NCBI GenBank assembly: GCA_958452575.1
Contig: CAUDUM010000006.1
Location: forward strand, 1 to 64,000
DNA: 64,000 nucleotides
From: an uncultured Eggerthellaceae bacterium
Lineage (GTDB): Bacteria; Actinomycetota; Coriobacteriia; Coriobacteriales; Eggerthellaceae
Direction of reading: 5' to 3'
Shown here: in pieces, positions 48,906-57,685 of the stretch
Position numbering within the stretch: the stretch's first letter is position 1
Layout: the number at the start of each line of letters is the position of its first letter
Notes under the pieces: model-generated
What the model was told of the DNA's origin: nothing
The model's database searches: none
Seen by the model: only the letters and a program-made list of their open reading frames with translations
Position numbers and translations under genes: made by a program

Positions 48906-50396
48906 TCACAGGGAAAAGGCGGCGCAGGCTAGCTCGGCGATCTCCCCAAGATATTCAGTCGGAGTACAGGATACCACGCTCACCGGGCAGTTTGCCGCCT
49001 TCCTCACATCCTCCAACGTCCAGCCGTCAAGCGTTTCCCCGTCGTCGTTGAACATGACGCGCGGCAGAAGGTACAGCGTGCGGCGCGCACGGGGTGAGCC
49101 GGACGCTTCCGTCTCGCAGTCGTCGGATTCGGCACCATCGGCAGCAGCCACGGCTTGGATGGCGGCGGCGACATCTTGGCCGCACAGCAGGCCTGTCACA
49201 TCCACGTTGCCGCCGAAGAAGCGGTTCTCGACGAAAAGCGGCTCGAGCAGCCCCTCAAGCGGGCTTTCGGCGATGAGGGCGGGAAACGTCTCGTGCAATG
49301 CGCAGCCGGCGATGTAGCAGGCGCGCGCATCCGCCCGAGCTAGCGCGCGTGCGCATCGCTCGGCGGCTCCTTCGCGGACCGCGGACCGCCAATCGTCGGC
49401 GCATGAGCGCAGGATGCCGATGCCGTCTTCGAACATGCTGTAATCGCCGTAGTCGGATGCCGGGGGAAGGTTTCCCAGCACGTCGTCGCGGTGCGCATTG
49501 CGGTAGAACTCATCGGCGGCGAACACCCACGGAGTGCCCCGCTCGGCGCGCGCCCTGCTCTGGAACGGCGCGATCGCGTCCAAGACGGCGCGCGCCTGGC
49601 CGGGCTCGTTGAAACTGCGGTCGAAGATCGTCTGATGGCGGGTGTATCCCAAAGGCACGATGCCGACGTTCAGGATCCCCGGGCGCTCCCACGCCCATGC
49701 GAGGGTCCGCTCGAGGACGGCGCCGTCGTTGGCCCCGGGGACAAGGACGATCTGGGTGTGCGCCTCGATCCCCGCGGACAGCAGGCGGTCCAGCGCATCG
49801 AGCCCATGCTGGGCATGCTTGCCGATGAGGGCACGGCGCACGTCGGGATCCGACGCGTGCAGCGACACGCGCAGCGGGGAGATGCGCTGCTCGATGATCC
49901 GAAGCTCGTCGGCGCGCTCGAGGTTGGTGAGCGTAACGAACGTCCCCGCCAGAAAGCTCAGGCGGAAATCGTCATCGCGCAGCGTGAGCGACGGCCGCAT
50001 GCCCGAGGGCAGCTGGCGCATGAAGCAGAACGTGCAGGCGTTGCGGCACTGGCGCACTCCGTCGAAGACGGCGCCGTCGAAGGAGAAACCCCACGTCTCG
50101 CCCTCCTCGCGCACAAGCTCGACCTCGCCCGATTCGCCGTCGAGGTCGACGTAGCCCACCGTGATGGCGTCGTCGGCCGACAGCCAGCGCCAATCGATGA
50201 GGTCGCGCAAGGGGCATCCGTCGACTGACGTGATGCGGCAGCCGGGCTCGAACCCCGCATCGTCGGCGGGGCTCAAAGGCTCGACGGAGGCGATCAACGC
50301 CCCGGCGCGGCTGGCGGGGCCGCCACCATGCGTTGCGCGCCCCTCCTCCGCTCCGGAAGCCGACGCGACGATGTCCTTCGTCGGGTACGCTGCCAT
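48906..50396 (-). CDS. DUF512 radical-SAM protein with N-terminal PDZ-like domain
   Basis: A 496-residue protein. Residues about 32-75 form a PDZ-like segment (LIASVEPLSPADDAGFEPGCRITSVDGCPLRDLIDW). Residues 117-124 (C-x3-C-x2-C in QCRNACTFCFMRQLP) bind a 4Fe-4S cluster, and the C-terminal region is DUF512 (DEFYRNA...YGDYSMFEDGIGILR; NRFFGGNVDVTGLLCGQDV). This is the conserved family of unknown reaction that sits next to der in clostridia and cyanobacteria. It begins 10 nt after the M23 peptidase stop. AAGG is 9-10 nt before the ATG. The SAM-dependent role is inferred from the motif only. Confidence 0.9.
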   Translation of the reverse strand: MAAYPTKDIVASASGAEEGRATHGGGPASRAGALIASVEPLSPADDAGFEPGCRITSVDGCPLRDLIDWRWLSADDAITVGYVDLDGESGEVELVREEGETWGFSFDGAVFDGVRQCRNACTFCFMRQLPSGMRPSLTLRDDDFRLSFLAGTFVTLTNLERADELRIIEQRISPLRVSLHASDPDVRRALIGKHAQHGLDALDRLLSAGIEAHTQIVLVPGANDGAVLERTLAWAWERPGILNVGIVPLGYTRHQTIFDRSFNEPGQARAVLDAIAPFQSRARAERGTPWVFAADEFYRNAHRDDVLGNLPPASDYGDYSMFEDGIGILRSCADDWRSAVREGAAERCARALARADARACYIAGCALHETFPALIAESPLEGLLEPLFVENRFFGGNVDVTGLLCGQDVAAAIQAVAAADGAESDDCETEASGSPRARRTLYLLPRVMFNDDGETLDGWTLEDVRKAANCPVSVVSCTPTEYLGEIAELACAAFSL

Positions 50397-50406
50397 CGAT
50401 GCGGCC

Positions 50407-51564
50407 TTAGATGTAGCCGAGGGGATTGACCGGCGAGCCGTTGATCTCGAGCTGGAAGTGGAGGTGCGGGCCGGTCGAGTTGCCGGTGCTGCCCACCGCG
50501 CCGATGTTCTGCCCCTTGGTGACCTGCTGGCCCACCGAAACGTACACGGCCGACGAGTGCATGTACTTGGTCACCATGCCGTTGCCATGGGAGATGACGA
50601 TCCAGTTGCCGGCGCCGCCGTTGTAGCCGCCGTCGTTGGTGGCCATGATGACGGTGCCGCCCTCGGCGGCGTAGTAGGGAGTGCCGCTGGATGCAGCCAG
50701 ATCGACGCCGTTGTGGAAGGAGTTGTCGAACGAGCGCCATCCGAACCCGCTGGTGATGGTCGATCCGGGAAGCGGATGGGCAAGCTGCCCCGATCCGGCG
50801 ACAACCGACTCGCCGGCGCCCGATCCCCCGCCCTGGTTGGCGGCCGCCTGCTCAGCGGCTGCGCGCTCGGCGGCTTCCTTGGCCTGGCGCGCCGCCTCGG
50901 CCTGCAGCTCCTCCTGGGCCTGCAGCTCGGCGATCTCCTCGGTGATGCTGTCCGCCTCGGCGCGCAGCGAATCCTGCGTCGCCTGGATCTCAGAGCGCAG
51001 CTGTTCGGCGCGGTCGATCTGCTCGGCGGCGATCTGCTCCTGCTCGGAGTACTCCTCGTATGCCGCCTGCGCTTCGGCGCGCAGGTCCTTGGTCTCCTGG
51101 ACCAGCTGCTGGTCCTGCTCGATGACGCGCTGCATCATATCCCAAGCGGTGAGGAACTCGCCGAAGGAGCTCGTGCCCAAGACGACGTCGAGCATCGTCG
51201 CGGATCCACCGGTCTTGTACATGGAGACGGCGCGGTCGCTCAAGCGCCCCTGCAGCTTCTGGAGCTGCTTTTGCGCCTCGTCGATGCGGTCCTGGGCGTC
51301 ATCCATCGCCTCGACGGCGGCGTCGTGGGCGGCGACGGCCTCGTCATAATCGGCGTTGGCGGCATTCAGGTCGGTCTGCAGCGCGTCGATGCGCTGGAAC
51401 AGCTCGTCGGCTTGCGCCTGAAGCTCGGATGAAGTGACCGCGAGGGCCTGATCGCTTGGGATGGCGGGCACGCCGAGGAATGCCAGCGTAGAAGCCAAGG
51501 CAAGGGCGCATGCCCCCTTGGCGAACGATCGGCAGCATGCGCGTGGTGTGGTTTCGGTCTGCAT
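50407..51564 (-). CDS. Secreted M23 peptidase with N-terminal coiled coil (EnvC/murein hydrolase activator type)
   Basis: A 385-residue exported protein. A signal peptide spans about 1-43 (KGACALALASTLAFLGVPAIPSDQALA). A long coiled coil follows (about 44-240, TSSELQAQADELFQRIDALQTDLNAANADYDEAVAAHDAA...), then a Gly/Ser linker and the M23 domain: GFGWRSFDNSFHNGVDLA supplies the first zinc ligands (H, D) and STGPHLHFQLEING the others. It probably cuts, or activates hydrolases that cut, cell-wall peptides during division. ATG 51564 follows AGGTG. A -10-like TATCAT lies at 51615-51610. Confidence 0.93.
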   Translation of the reverse strand: MQTETTPRACCRSFAKGACALALASTLAFLGVPAIPSDQALAVTSSELQAQADELFQRIDALQTDLNAANADYDEAVAAHDAAVEAMDDAQDRIDEAQKQLQKLQGRLSDRAVSMYKTGGSATMLDVVLGTSSFGEFLTAWDMMQRVIEQDQQLVQETKDLRAEAQAAYEEYSEQEQIAAEQIDRAEQLRSEIQATQDSLRAEADSITEEIAELQAQEELQAEAARQAKEAAERAAAEQAAANQGGGSGAGESVVAGSGQLAHPLPGSTITSGFGWRSFDNSFHNGVDLAASSGTPYYAAEGGTVIMATNDGGYNGGAGNWIVISHGNGMVTKYMHSSAVYVSVGQQVTKGQNIGAVGSTGNSTGPHLHFQLEINGSPVNPLGYI

Positions 51565-51679
51565 ATGCACCTGCTCTTTCCGTATGTAGCGCCCTAAAGC
51601 GCAGCACAGATGATAGCAAAGCAAACCCCTTCTTGCAGGCTCGCCGACCGAACGCACATATCCGCCTTCGAGCGCTCAC

Positions 51680-52609
51680 TCATCCGATCGGCCCCCAGCT
51701 GCCGTCGGGATAACGCGCCGCCAGACCGCTCGCCTCCGCCTCGGCAAGTTTGACCGCAAGCCAGCTGCGGGCATCTTGGGATCCGCAATGGCGCTGAGCG
51801 ATGTCCAGCAGATCGTCCATGCGCAAAGGCTCCACAGCCAGCGCCGCAGCCACGGGATCGAGCGATCGCCGCTTGCCCTGACGAGGCTTGCCGGGCCCTC
51901 CCTCGAGATCGGAAGGGGTCTGCTGCTTGAGGCATCCGAACAGCGAGAACAGCGCGTCGTCGAACGACTCGTCGTCGACGATCGGGGACGCCCCCTGATA
52001 AAGCAGGCGGTTGGCCCCGCGCGACGAGGCGGCGGTGATGGCGCCGGGCACGACGAGCACGTCGCGGGATGAGGAAAGCGCCTCGTCCGCCGTCGAGAAC
52101 GTCCCCGACGGCAGGCCCGCCTCAACGATGAGCGTCGCGCGGGCTAGCGATGCTATGAGCCGGTTACGCCGCCGGAACGTCCACCCCAGAGGCTGGAACC
52201 CCCAGGGGTTCTCCGACGCCAAAGCCCCGCCCTGCTCGATGATCCGCCGGAACAGCCCGGCATGCTCGCGCGGATACACCCTGTCGCAGCCTCCTCCCAG
52301 AAACGCCACGGTGCGCCCGCCCGCATCGAGCGCGCCGAGATGGGCCGCCGCGTCGCATCCGCGCGCCCCGCCCGAGATCACCGTCACGCCCCGCTGCGCC
52401 GCACGGACGGCGAACCTGCGCGCGCACCCCGCCCCGTACGGAGTCGCCTTGCGCGCGCCCACGATCGCCAGACCCTCCTCCAACGCTTTCGGATCGCCTA
52501 TGAGGTAGATCCGCTCGGGCGGATCGCCCAGACGCGAGAAGGCATCGGGGTAGCCCGGCTCCCCCCGGCGGATCTCAAAGCGGTTTCCCTCGCTATGCAG
52601 CAGACTCAC
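51680..52609 (-). CDS. dprA: DNA-processing protein DprA
   Basis: A 309-residue protein that loads RecA on incoming single-stranded DNA during transformation. The Rossmann core is clear: LAIVGARKATPYGAGCARRFA, VTVISGGARGCDAAAHLGALDAGGRTVAFLGGGCDRVYPREHAGLFRRI, ASENPWGFQPLGWTFRRRNRLIASLARATLIVEAGLPSGTFSTADEAL and VPGAI. The usual N-terminal SAM domain is missing (starts directly before the Rossmann fold), and a winged-helix-like tail follows. GTG 52609 overlaps the comM stop (GTGA), with GGAGGG upstream. Confidence 0.95.
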   Translation of the reverse strand: MSLLHSEGNRFEIRRGEPGYPDAFSRLGDPPERIYLIGDPKALEEGLAIVGARKATPYGAGCARRFAVRAAQRGVTVISGGARGCDAAAHLGALDAGGRTVAFLGGGCDRVYPREHAGLFRRIIEQGGALASENPWGFQPLGWTFRRRNRLIASLARATLIVEAGLPSGTFSTADEALSSSRDVLVVPGAITAASSRGANRLLYQGASPIVDDESFDDALFSLFGCLKQQTPSDLEGGPGKPRQGKRRSLDPVAAALAVEPLRMDDLLDIAQRHCGSQDARSWLAVKLAEAEASGLAARYPDGSWGPIG

Positions 52610-54120
52610 GAACCCTCCCCCTCCCTTACGCGGAACGCCAGCGCCTCGCAGAGATGGGAGCGTTCGACGCGGGCCGATTCCTCCATGTCGGCGACCGTCC
52701 GGGCGACCGAGAGCGTCCGCATGATGGCGCGGCCGCTCATCCCGTTCCTCCTGGCAGCCTGCTCGAAAAATCCCTCGTCCTCCCCCGAGAGGCGGCAGGA
52801 GCCCACCAGCTGCGCGGTGCCGCGCCTCTTGCGCATGCCCTCCTCTTCCCGCTCACGCGCCCGGCGCCATGATGCGAATTCGCGTGCGCGCAGGACATCC
52901 TCGCGCAGCTTGCCCGAAGCGGTTCCCCGCCCCGTCGCCAGCACCTCGCCCGGCGCTATGCGGTGCACGTCTATGTGGATGTCGATGCGGTCCATCAAAG
53001 GGCCGCCGATGCGGTTGCGGTACGCCCTGATGCGCGGAATGCCGCAGAGGCACTCGCGTTCCGGATCCCCCAGGTAACCGCACGGGCAAGGGTTGGAAGC
53101 CGCCACCAGCATGAACCGGGCGGGAAACGCGACGTTGCCGTCGGCGCGCGTGATCACCACGCGTCCCGACTCAAGCGGCTGACACAGCCCCTGCAGGACG
53201 GAAGGCTTGAACTCCGCAAGCTCGTCCAAGAAGAGGACTCCGTTGTGCGCGAGGGAGATCTCACCGGGTCTCGGCGGCGATCCGCCGCCGATGAGGCCCG
53301 CGCTGCTGGCAGAATGGTGGGGGCTGCGGAAAGGCCGCACGCCGTTGAACGCGGGCGCGGGGTCCTCCCCCGCCACCGAATGGATGAGCGCGGTTTGAAA
53401 GGCCTCGCCCTCGCTCAAAGGCGGCAGTATCGAGGGCAGGCGCGAAGCGAGCATCGTCTTGCCCGATCCGGGGGGTCCCATCATGAGCACGCCATGCCCG
53501 CCCGCGGCCGCGATCTGCAGGGCGCGCTTGGCCATCTCGTGGCCGGCGATGTCCGAGAAATCCGGCGCGGATGCCGCCTCAGGGGCGCACGCCCTCCTGC
53601 CTGCGGGGAAATCCCCCGTGCGAAACGACGAGAGGGAGGCGGCGATCAGCTGCTCCACCCCCTCCACACGCACGCATCCGCCATCGGGCTGCGCGCACAC
53701 GACGTCGCATCCTGCATTGCGCGCGCAAAGCGCGTAGGCCAAGATGCCGGACACCGGCCTGACCGCCCCTTCGAGGGACAGCTCGCCCACAAGCAGGCGG
53801 TCGCGCGCATGGCGCGGATCCACCTGGCCGGTCGCGATGAGGATCCCCACGGCGATCGGCAGGTCGAACCCCGAACCGGTCTTGCGCAGCGATCCGGGAG
53901 CCAGGTTGACCACCACCCGCTCGTTGGGCATCGAATATCCGCTTGCCCTGATGGCTGCGCGAACGCGTTCGCGGGATTCCTGGATAGCCGCGTCGGGCAT
54001 GCCCACGATGAACATCCCCGGCATGCCGTTTCCGACGACCACCTCCACCTCGACGGGAACCGCCTCGACGCCCCGCAGCGTCGCGCTGTGCACCACGCAT
54101 TGCCCTGACACGGGGATCAC
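52606..54120 (-). CDS. comM: ComM/YifB family Mg-chelatase-like AAA+ ATPase
   Basis: A 504-residue protein. The N-terminal lon-like ChlI domain has GNGMPGMFIVGMPDAAIQESRERVRAAI; the AAA+ core has Walker A GPPGSGKT (215-222), Walker B GVLFLDELAEF and sensor MLVAASNPCPCGYLGDPERECLCG with a cysteine-rich insertion. In competent bacteria ComM is a branch-migration helicase promoting integration of DNA. It sits between yraN and dprA with GTGA overlaps at both junctions, so the yraN-comM-dprA genes are translationally coupled. Confidence 0.95.
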   Translation of the reverse strand: MIPVSGQCVVHSATLRGVEAVPVEVEVVVGNGMPGMFIVGMPDAAIQESRERVRAAIRASGYSMPNERVVVNLAPGSLRKTGSGFDLPIAVGILIATGQVDPRHARDRLLVGELSLEGAVRPVSGILAYALCARNAGCDVVCAQPDGGCVRVEGVEQLIAASLSSFRTGDFPAGRRACAPEAASAPDFSDIAGHEMAKRALQIAAAGGHGVLMMGPPGSGKTMLASRLPSILPPLSEGEAFQTALIHSVAGEDPAPAFNGVRPFRSPHHSASSAGLIGGGSPPRPGEISLAHNGVLFLDELAEFKPSVLQGLCQPLESGRVVITRADGNVAFPARFMLVAASNPCPCGYLGDPERECLCGIPRIRAYRNRIGGPLMDRIDIHIDVHRIAPGEVLATGRGTASGKLREDVLRAREFASWRRAREREEEGMRKRRGTAQLVGSCRLSGEDEGFFEQAARRNGMSGRAIMRTLSVARTVADMEESARVERSHLCEALAFRVREGEGS

Positions 54121-54674
54121 CCCGCCGCGAACGCGTTGATATGGTGGCGCACCAGGGCGCGGTCGTCATCGACCACCAGCAAGGACACCACATCGAAGCG
54201 GACCGGAACATCCACCGCGTCGTAATCCCTGAGGAACAACGCCGCTATCTTCTCGTATTTTTCCCGCTTGCGCTTGTCGACCGCATCCGATGGCATGCCC
54301 TTCTCGACGCTGGTGCGCGTCTTCACCTCGACGAACACCACCGCCTCCCCGTCGCGCGCGATGATGTCGGCTTCGCCCGCGGCGCATTTCCAATTGCGCT
54401 CGACTATCTCATAGCCTCTGCGGTACAGAAACCGTGCAGCCGCATCCTCGCCGCGCTTTCCCAGCTCGGCGTTGGCGTCTCCCTTGCGCTTGCGGGTCCG
54501 CTTGGAGGATTTGGCGCGCTTGGGCGCGCCGCCCCCCTCGCGCTCGATGCCGAACTCGCGGCAGGCGTCCTCAGCCTCGCACCGTTCGACGTCGGCCTTT
54601 CCGATCGCCGCGTCGTCGCCCTCGAAGCCAGATGGCGGCAAAATCCCCGCTTGCGCGATTTGACGACTGTTCAT
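54117..54674 (-). CDS. yraN: YraN/UPF0102 family endonuclease-like protein with N-terminal extension
   Basis: A 185-residue protein. The UPF0102 fold occupies about 68-185: ELGKRGEDAAARFLYRRGYEIVERNWKCAAGEADIIARDGEAVVFVEVKTRTSVEKGMPSDAVDKRKREKYEKIAALFL, with the restriction-endonuclease-like pattern E...D-I-I...E-V-K. The first 67 residues are a charged, low-complexity extension (EREGGGAPKRAKSSKRTRKRKGD) not usual for the family, yet a strong AAAGGAGG precedes ATG 54674, so it is probably translated. It is coupled to comM by GTGA. Confidence 0.88.
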   Translation of the reverse strand: MNSRQIAQAGILPPSGFEGDDAAIGKADVERCEAEDACREFGIEREGGGAPKRAKSSKRTRKRKGDANAELGKRGEDAAARFLYRRGYEIVERNWKCAAGEADIIARDGEAVVFVEVKTRTSVEKGMPSDAVDKRKREKYEKIAALFLRDYDAVDVPVRFDVVSLLVVDDDRALVRHHINAFAAG

Positions 54675-54997
54675 GCGTTCCTCCTTTCCAAGGTGGACGC
54701 ATGATAGGGCCCCGAGGATGCACGGCGATCCCCCGGCATACCGTTGATCTGCATGCGGATTCCCCGCAGATCCAACGCGTTCCTTGCACGGAGGAAACGC
54801 GCTTCACCCGCCGCGCTCGCACCGCAGCGCTCGCACTCGCCTTCGGAGCCGAGCTGGGCCAGCAGCCGTCGGCCCTGGCGGGAATCCTTGCCGCATCGGA
54901 GATCGGCCATGCCCTGCACAACGTTGCCGTGATCCTCATCGCGCGCTGGAAGACATCCCGCTTCCCGGACTGCTTCGGATGCCCCGCCCCCGCGCAT
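54671..54997 (-). CDS. Possible small protein between rnhB and yraN
   Basis: I do not recognise this. A 108-residue frame ends TGA overlapping the yraN ATG (ATGA), the coupling pattern used elsewhere in this operon. It contains one CxxC (GECERCGASAAGE) and is rich in Arg/Gly. Codon third positions are about 73% G/C, lower than neighbouring genes, and no ribosome site precedes the 54997 ATG well; a GTG or ATG further in could be the start. An equally open plus-strand frame covers the same 360-nt gap. If it is not a gene, 54675-55036 holds only the yraN ribosome site. Confidence 0.35.
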   Translation of the reverse strand: MRGGGASEAVREAGCLPARDEDHGNVVQGMADLRCGKDSRQGRRLLAQLGSEGECERCGASAAGEARFLRARNALDLRGIRMQINGMPGDRRASSGPYHASTLERRNA

Positions 54998-55036
54998 CCC
55001 GCTGGATCAGCTGGAAGAACGGCGGCGATTGCCTTT

Positions 55037-55825
55037 TCAGAACAACGACTGTTGGGCGAACGACGTGCAGAAGCTCGCCCGATGCACCGGCGTGAGACCC
55101 AGTCGCTTGATGGCGTCGATGTGCTCGGGGCTGGCATACCCCTTGTTGGAGGCGAAACCGTATTCGGGATAGCGTTCGTCGAGATCCTTCATGAGCGCAT
55201 CCCTGTCCACTTTCGCGATGATCGACGCGGCGGCGATGGAGGCGCTGCGGGCATCGCCCTTGATCAGATTGCATTCGCGCTCATCGAGATGGAGTGGATT
55301 GCCGTCCAGGAGGATGACGCCGGGTCGGATCCCGACCTGCTCGATGCGCTCCACCGCACGCAGGAACGTGCGCCTCAGGCAGGCGGACATTCCCAACGCG
55401 TCGATGTCCTCGGGGGAGGCGTACTCCACCGCCCAGGCAAGCGCGATGCGCTTCACCTCCTCGGCGATACGCTCGCGATCCGCCGGGGCGACCTGCTTGG
55501 AATCGTTGAGGCCGGCGATGCGCGGATCCCGCGGCAGCACCACCGCGCCAACGGCGAGCGGACCCGCCACCGGGCCGCGCCCCACCTCGTCGAGGCCGAC
55601 GCAGCAATCCGCCCCGCGCTGCGCCATGACCTCATCCTCGAGCGCGTACAGCCCCTCGAGCCGCTCGCGCTCCGCGCGCGCGGCCTCAAGCCGTCGACGT
55701 GCGACTTCGACGGCCGAGCGGACGCCCTTGCGCGTGTCGGCGATGAGGGAGCGCTCGAGTACGGCGAACTCCTGCTCGTCCGCTTCCTGAAGCCGCCGTT
55801 TGATCTCGGCAACCGTCGTCCCCAT
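55037..55825 (-). CDS. rnhB: Ribonuclease HII
   Basis: A 262-residue enzyme removing RNA from RNA-DNA hybrids. The catalytic DEVGRG motif is GLD79-E80-VGRGPVAGP; the other acidic residues lie in ILLDGNPLHL and KVDRDALMKDL, and KGYASPEHIDAIKRLGLTPVHRASF is the usual C-terminus. About 70 residues precede the motif (TVAEIKRRLQEADEQEFAVLERSLIADTRKGVRSAV...), like the extended RNase HII of Bacillus. GGAGGGCGG precedes ATG 55825, which excludes a longer frame to 55996. It follows rplS across a terminator-like hairpin. Confidence 0.96.
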   Translation of the reverse strand: MGTTVAEIKRRLQEADEQEFAVLERSLIADTRKGVRSAVEVARRRLEAARAERERLEGLYALEDEVMAQRGADCCVGLDEVGRGPVAGPLAVGAVVLPRDPRIAGLNDSKQVAPADRERIAEEVKRIALAWAVEYASPEDIDALGMSACLRRTFLRAVERIEQVGIRPGVILLDGNPLHLDERECNLIKGDARSASIAAASIIAKVDRDALMKDLDERYPEYGFASNKGYASPEHIDAIKRLGLTPVHRASFCTSFAQQSLF

Positions 55826-55978
55826 GGCATCCGCCCTCCGTTCATCTTCCCAACCGCCCATCGCCGGCACGCTCGACACGCGCCGACGCTCCCGGCGATC
55901 CGCATAACCGGCACGCTCCGCAACCTCACATGCTTTGTCGCGAAACCTACGGCGAAAAGCGTTCGCCGAAACGCGAAA

Positions 55979-56012
55979 GCCCCCCGCCCGCCGCAAACGG
56001 CAGACGAGGGGC
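55979..56012 (-). terminator. Intrinsic terminator of rplS
   Basis: On the minus strand a 15-bp stem (with G-T wobbles) and TTTG loop is followed by CTTTCGCGTTT; it lies 55 nt past the rplS stop and partly isolates it from rnhB. Confidence 0.6.
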
Positions 56013-56066
56013 GATCATCACGCCGCCAAGGCTCCGATACCGGACGCCTCGCAATCGACGTAAGGC

Positions 56067-56414
56067 TTAGCGGAAGGACTTCTCCTTGATCTTGGCAGCC
56101 TTTCCCACCTTGTCGCGCAGGTAGTACAGCTTGGCGCGACGGACATCGCCGCGACGCACGACCTCGATCTTCTCGATCTTGGGAGAGTGCACGGGGAACG
56201 TGCGCTCAACGCCGACGGAGAAGCTCACCTTGCGCACAGTGAAGGTCTCGCGGCTGGACTCGCCATGACGACGGATGACGTCGCCCTGGAAGACCTGGAT
56301 GCGCTCGCGGTTGCCCTCGGTGATGCGGTAGTGCACCTTGACGTTGTCGCCCACGTTGAACTCGGGGATGTCGTTCTTGATCTGCTGCTGCTCGATGGCG
56401 CGAATGATATCCAT
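56067..56414 (-). CDS. rplS: 50S ribosomal protein L19
   Basis: A 115-residue ribosomal protein. Diagnostic segments are MDIIRAIEQQQIKNDIPEFNVGDNVKVHYRITEGNRERIQVFQGDVIRRHGESSRETFTVRKVSFSVGVERTFPVHSPKIEKIEVVRRGDVRRAKLYYLRDKVGKAAKIKE. AAGGAAAG precedes the ATG. It has its own well-formed promoter (56476-56504) and a 3' hairpin. The normally adjacent trmD and rimM are not upstream: azlCD is. Confidence 0.98.
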   Translation of the reverse strand: MDIIRAIEQQQIKNDIPEFNVGDNVKVHYRITEGNRERIQVFQGDVIRRHGESSRETFTVRKVSFSVGVERTFPVHSPKIEKIEVVRRGDVRRAKLYYLRDKVGKAAKIKEKSFR

Positions 56415-56475
56415 GGCTCTTTCCTTCTATCCTTACATCAACGCATTCGTTGTTTGCTTAAAGACGCGATTGGTT

Positions 56476-56504
56476 AGTATATCGCCTGTCGTCTCTAATC
56501 GCAA
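56476..56504 (-). promoter_or_regulatory. Promoter of rplS
   Basis: Minus strand: -35 TTGCGA (56504-56499), exact 17-nt spacer, -10 TATACT (56481-56476), giving a leader of about 55 nt. Confidence 0.8.
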
Positions 56505-56615
56505 GACGAAACTGCGGAGTTGCCCCACAAATTGTAGAAATCTGCTTCAGCTTCACGCAATGCGCAAAACTGAATCCCTCGCGCAGGGCCCCATCCCCCG
56601 ATGCGGAGGCGGAAA

Positions 56616-56630
56616 CGGAGCAACGCTCCG
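56616..56630 (-). terminator. Short hairpin after azlD
   Basis: CGGAGC/GCTCCG stem followed by TTTCC on the minus strand, 25 nt past the azlD stop. Weak terminator candidate. Confidence 0.35.
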
Positions 56631-56654
56631 CCCGAACGCCGGGAATCACCGTCT

Positions 56655-56978
56655 CTAAATCAGCGTGAGCAGCGCGTAGGCGGCCACGCCGGCGACGGCG
56701 CTCCACAGCAGCGATTTGGTCGTGCAGGCGACAGCGACCACGGCTGCCGACGCGACGAGGGGCGCGGCGGCGGGCCACAGGCCGGCGTCGAACATCCCCG
56801 GAGTCAGAAGATCGTTGGCCACCAGCGCCGCGAACGCCGCCGGCGGGATGAACCCGAGCGCGCGCTCGACGCCCTCGGGCAGGCTGCGGCCCTTGAGGGC
56901 GAACAGCGGGATCACACGGCACGCGAGCATCGTGACCGCGCAGCACCCGAAGACGATGAGGAACTCTCCCCAGCTCAT
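56655..56978 (-). CDS. azlD: AzlD family branched-chain amino acid export subunit
   Basis: A 107-residue membrane protein with four helices. The pattern FGCCAVTMLACRVIPLFALKGRSLPEGVERALGFIPPAAFAALVANDLL is the AzlD signature (RxxPLF...LP..V.R.L...P.A..AAL). It works with AzlC as a small-amino-acid exporter. Start ATG overlaps azlC stop (ATGA). Confidence 0.93.
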   Translation of the reverse strand: MSWGEFLIVFGCCAVTMLACRVIPLFALKGRSLPEGVERALGFIPPAAFAALVANDLLTPGMFDAGLWPAAAPLVASAAVVAVACTTKSLLWSAVAGVAAYALLTLI

Positions 56979-57676
56979 GAGCGCTCACCTTGGCCTTTGC
57001 GACGGATACGGCTGACCAGCATCGCGGCAAGCACGCCGGCGATCGCCCCCACGAGGATCGCGGGGCCGGTCAGACCCGCAACCTTGCACGCGAACACGCC
57101 CGCCATCGCCACCACCGCGGCGACGACGTTCTCGACCGTGATCTTCTGGGTGACCAGAAGGCAGATGAAAATGGAGGTCATGGCGAACGACGCGATGGCA
57201 AGCGGGATGCCCACCGCGCTGCCCACCAGCACGCCCACGACGTTGGACAGCGTCCACGAGCAGTTGGAGAACAGGTTGACGAAAAACGCGCGGTCGACGC
57301 TCCATCCCCCCTCCTCGAAGCGGGAGGTGTTGACGCCGTAGCTCTCGTCGGTGACCGTGGCGGCGAACAGGAACGAAAGCCGCTTGCTCACGCTGGCGCA
57401 ACGCGGCGCGAAGGAGGCAGCGTAGAGCATCTGGCGCGTGTTGACCAGCGACACGCTGGCGATGATGGAGGCGATGGGGGATCCCGCAAGCCACATGTTG
57501 GGGATCATGAACTGCCCCGCGCCGGAATAGAACAGGATCGACATCATGAAGACCTGCAGCGCATCGAGGCCGATGGAATCGCACAGGATGCCGCAGGGAA
57601 CGCCGATGGCAATATAGCCCAGCATGATGGGCACAGCGGCATGGAACGCTTCTCGTATGTGGACCTTTGCAAGCAT
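56975..57676 (-). CDS. azlC: AzlC family branched-chain amino acid exporter subunit
   Basis: A 233-residue membrane protein with about seven helices. The AzlC pattern REAFHAAVPIMLGYIAIGVPCGILCDSIGLDALQVFMMSILFYSGAGQFM and LVNTRQMLYAASFAPR...LFAATVTDESYGVN is clear. The most upstream start, ATG 57676, lies only 9 nt after a perfect -10 TATAAT (57691-57686) and has no ribosome site, so the mRNA is probably leaderless. It couples to azlD through ATGA. Confidence 0.93.
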   Translation of the reverse strand: MLAKVHIREAFHAAVPIMLGYIAIGVPCGILCDSIGLDALQVFMMSILFYSGAGQFMIPNMWLAGSPIASIIASVSLVNTRQMLYAASFAPRCASVSKRLSFLFAATVTDESYGVNTSRFEEGGWSVDRAFFVNLFSNCSWTLSNVVGVLVGSAVGIPLAIASFAMTSIFICLLVTQKITVENVVAAVVAMAGVFACKVAGLTGPAILVGAIAGVLAAMLVSRIRRKGQGERS

Positions 57677-57685
57677 AGCCCGACG

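Noticed and set aside
54700..55110. Plus-strand frame through the rnhB-yraN gap (ALAFGAELGQQPSALAGILAASEIGHALHNVAVILIARWK segment)
   Set aside because: Reads like a hydrophobic protein, but lies antisense to the operon, has no ribosome site, and extends over the 3' part of rnhB as a shadow.
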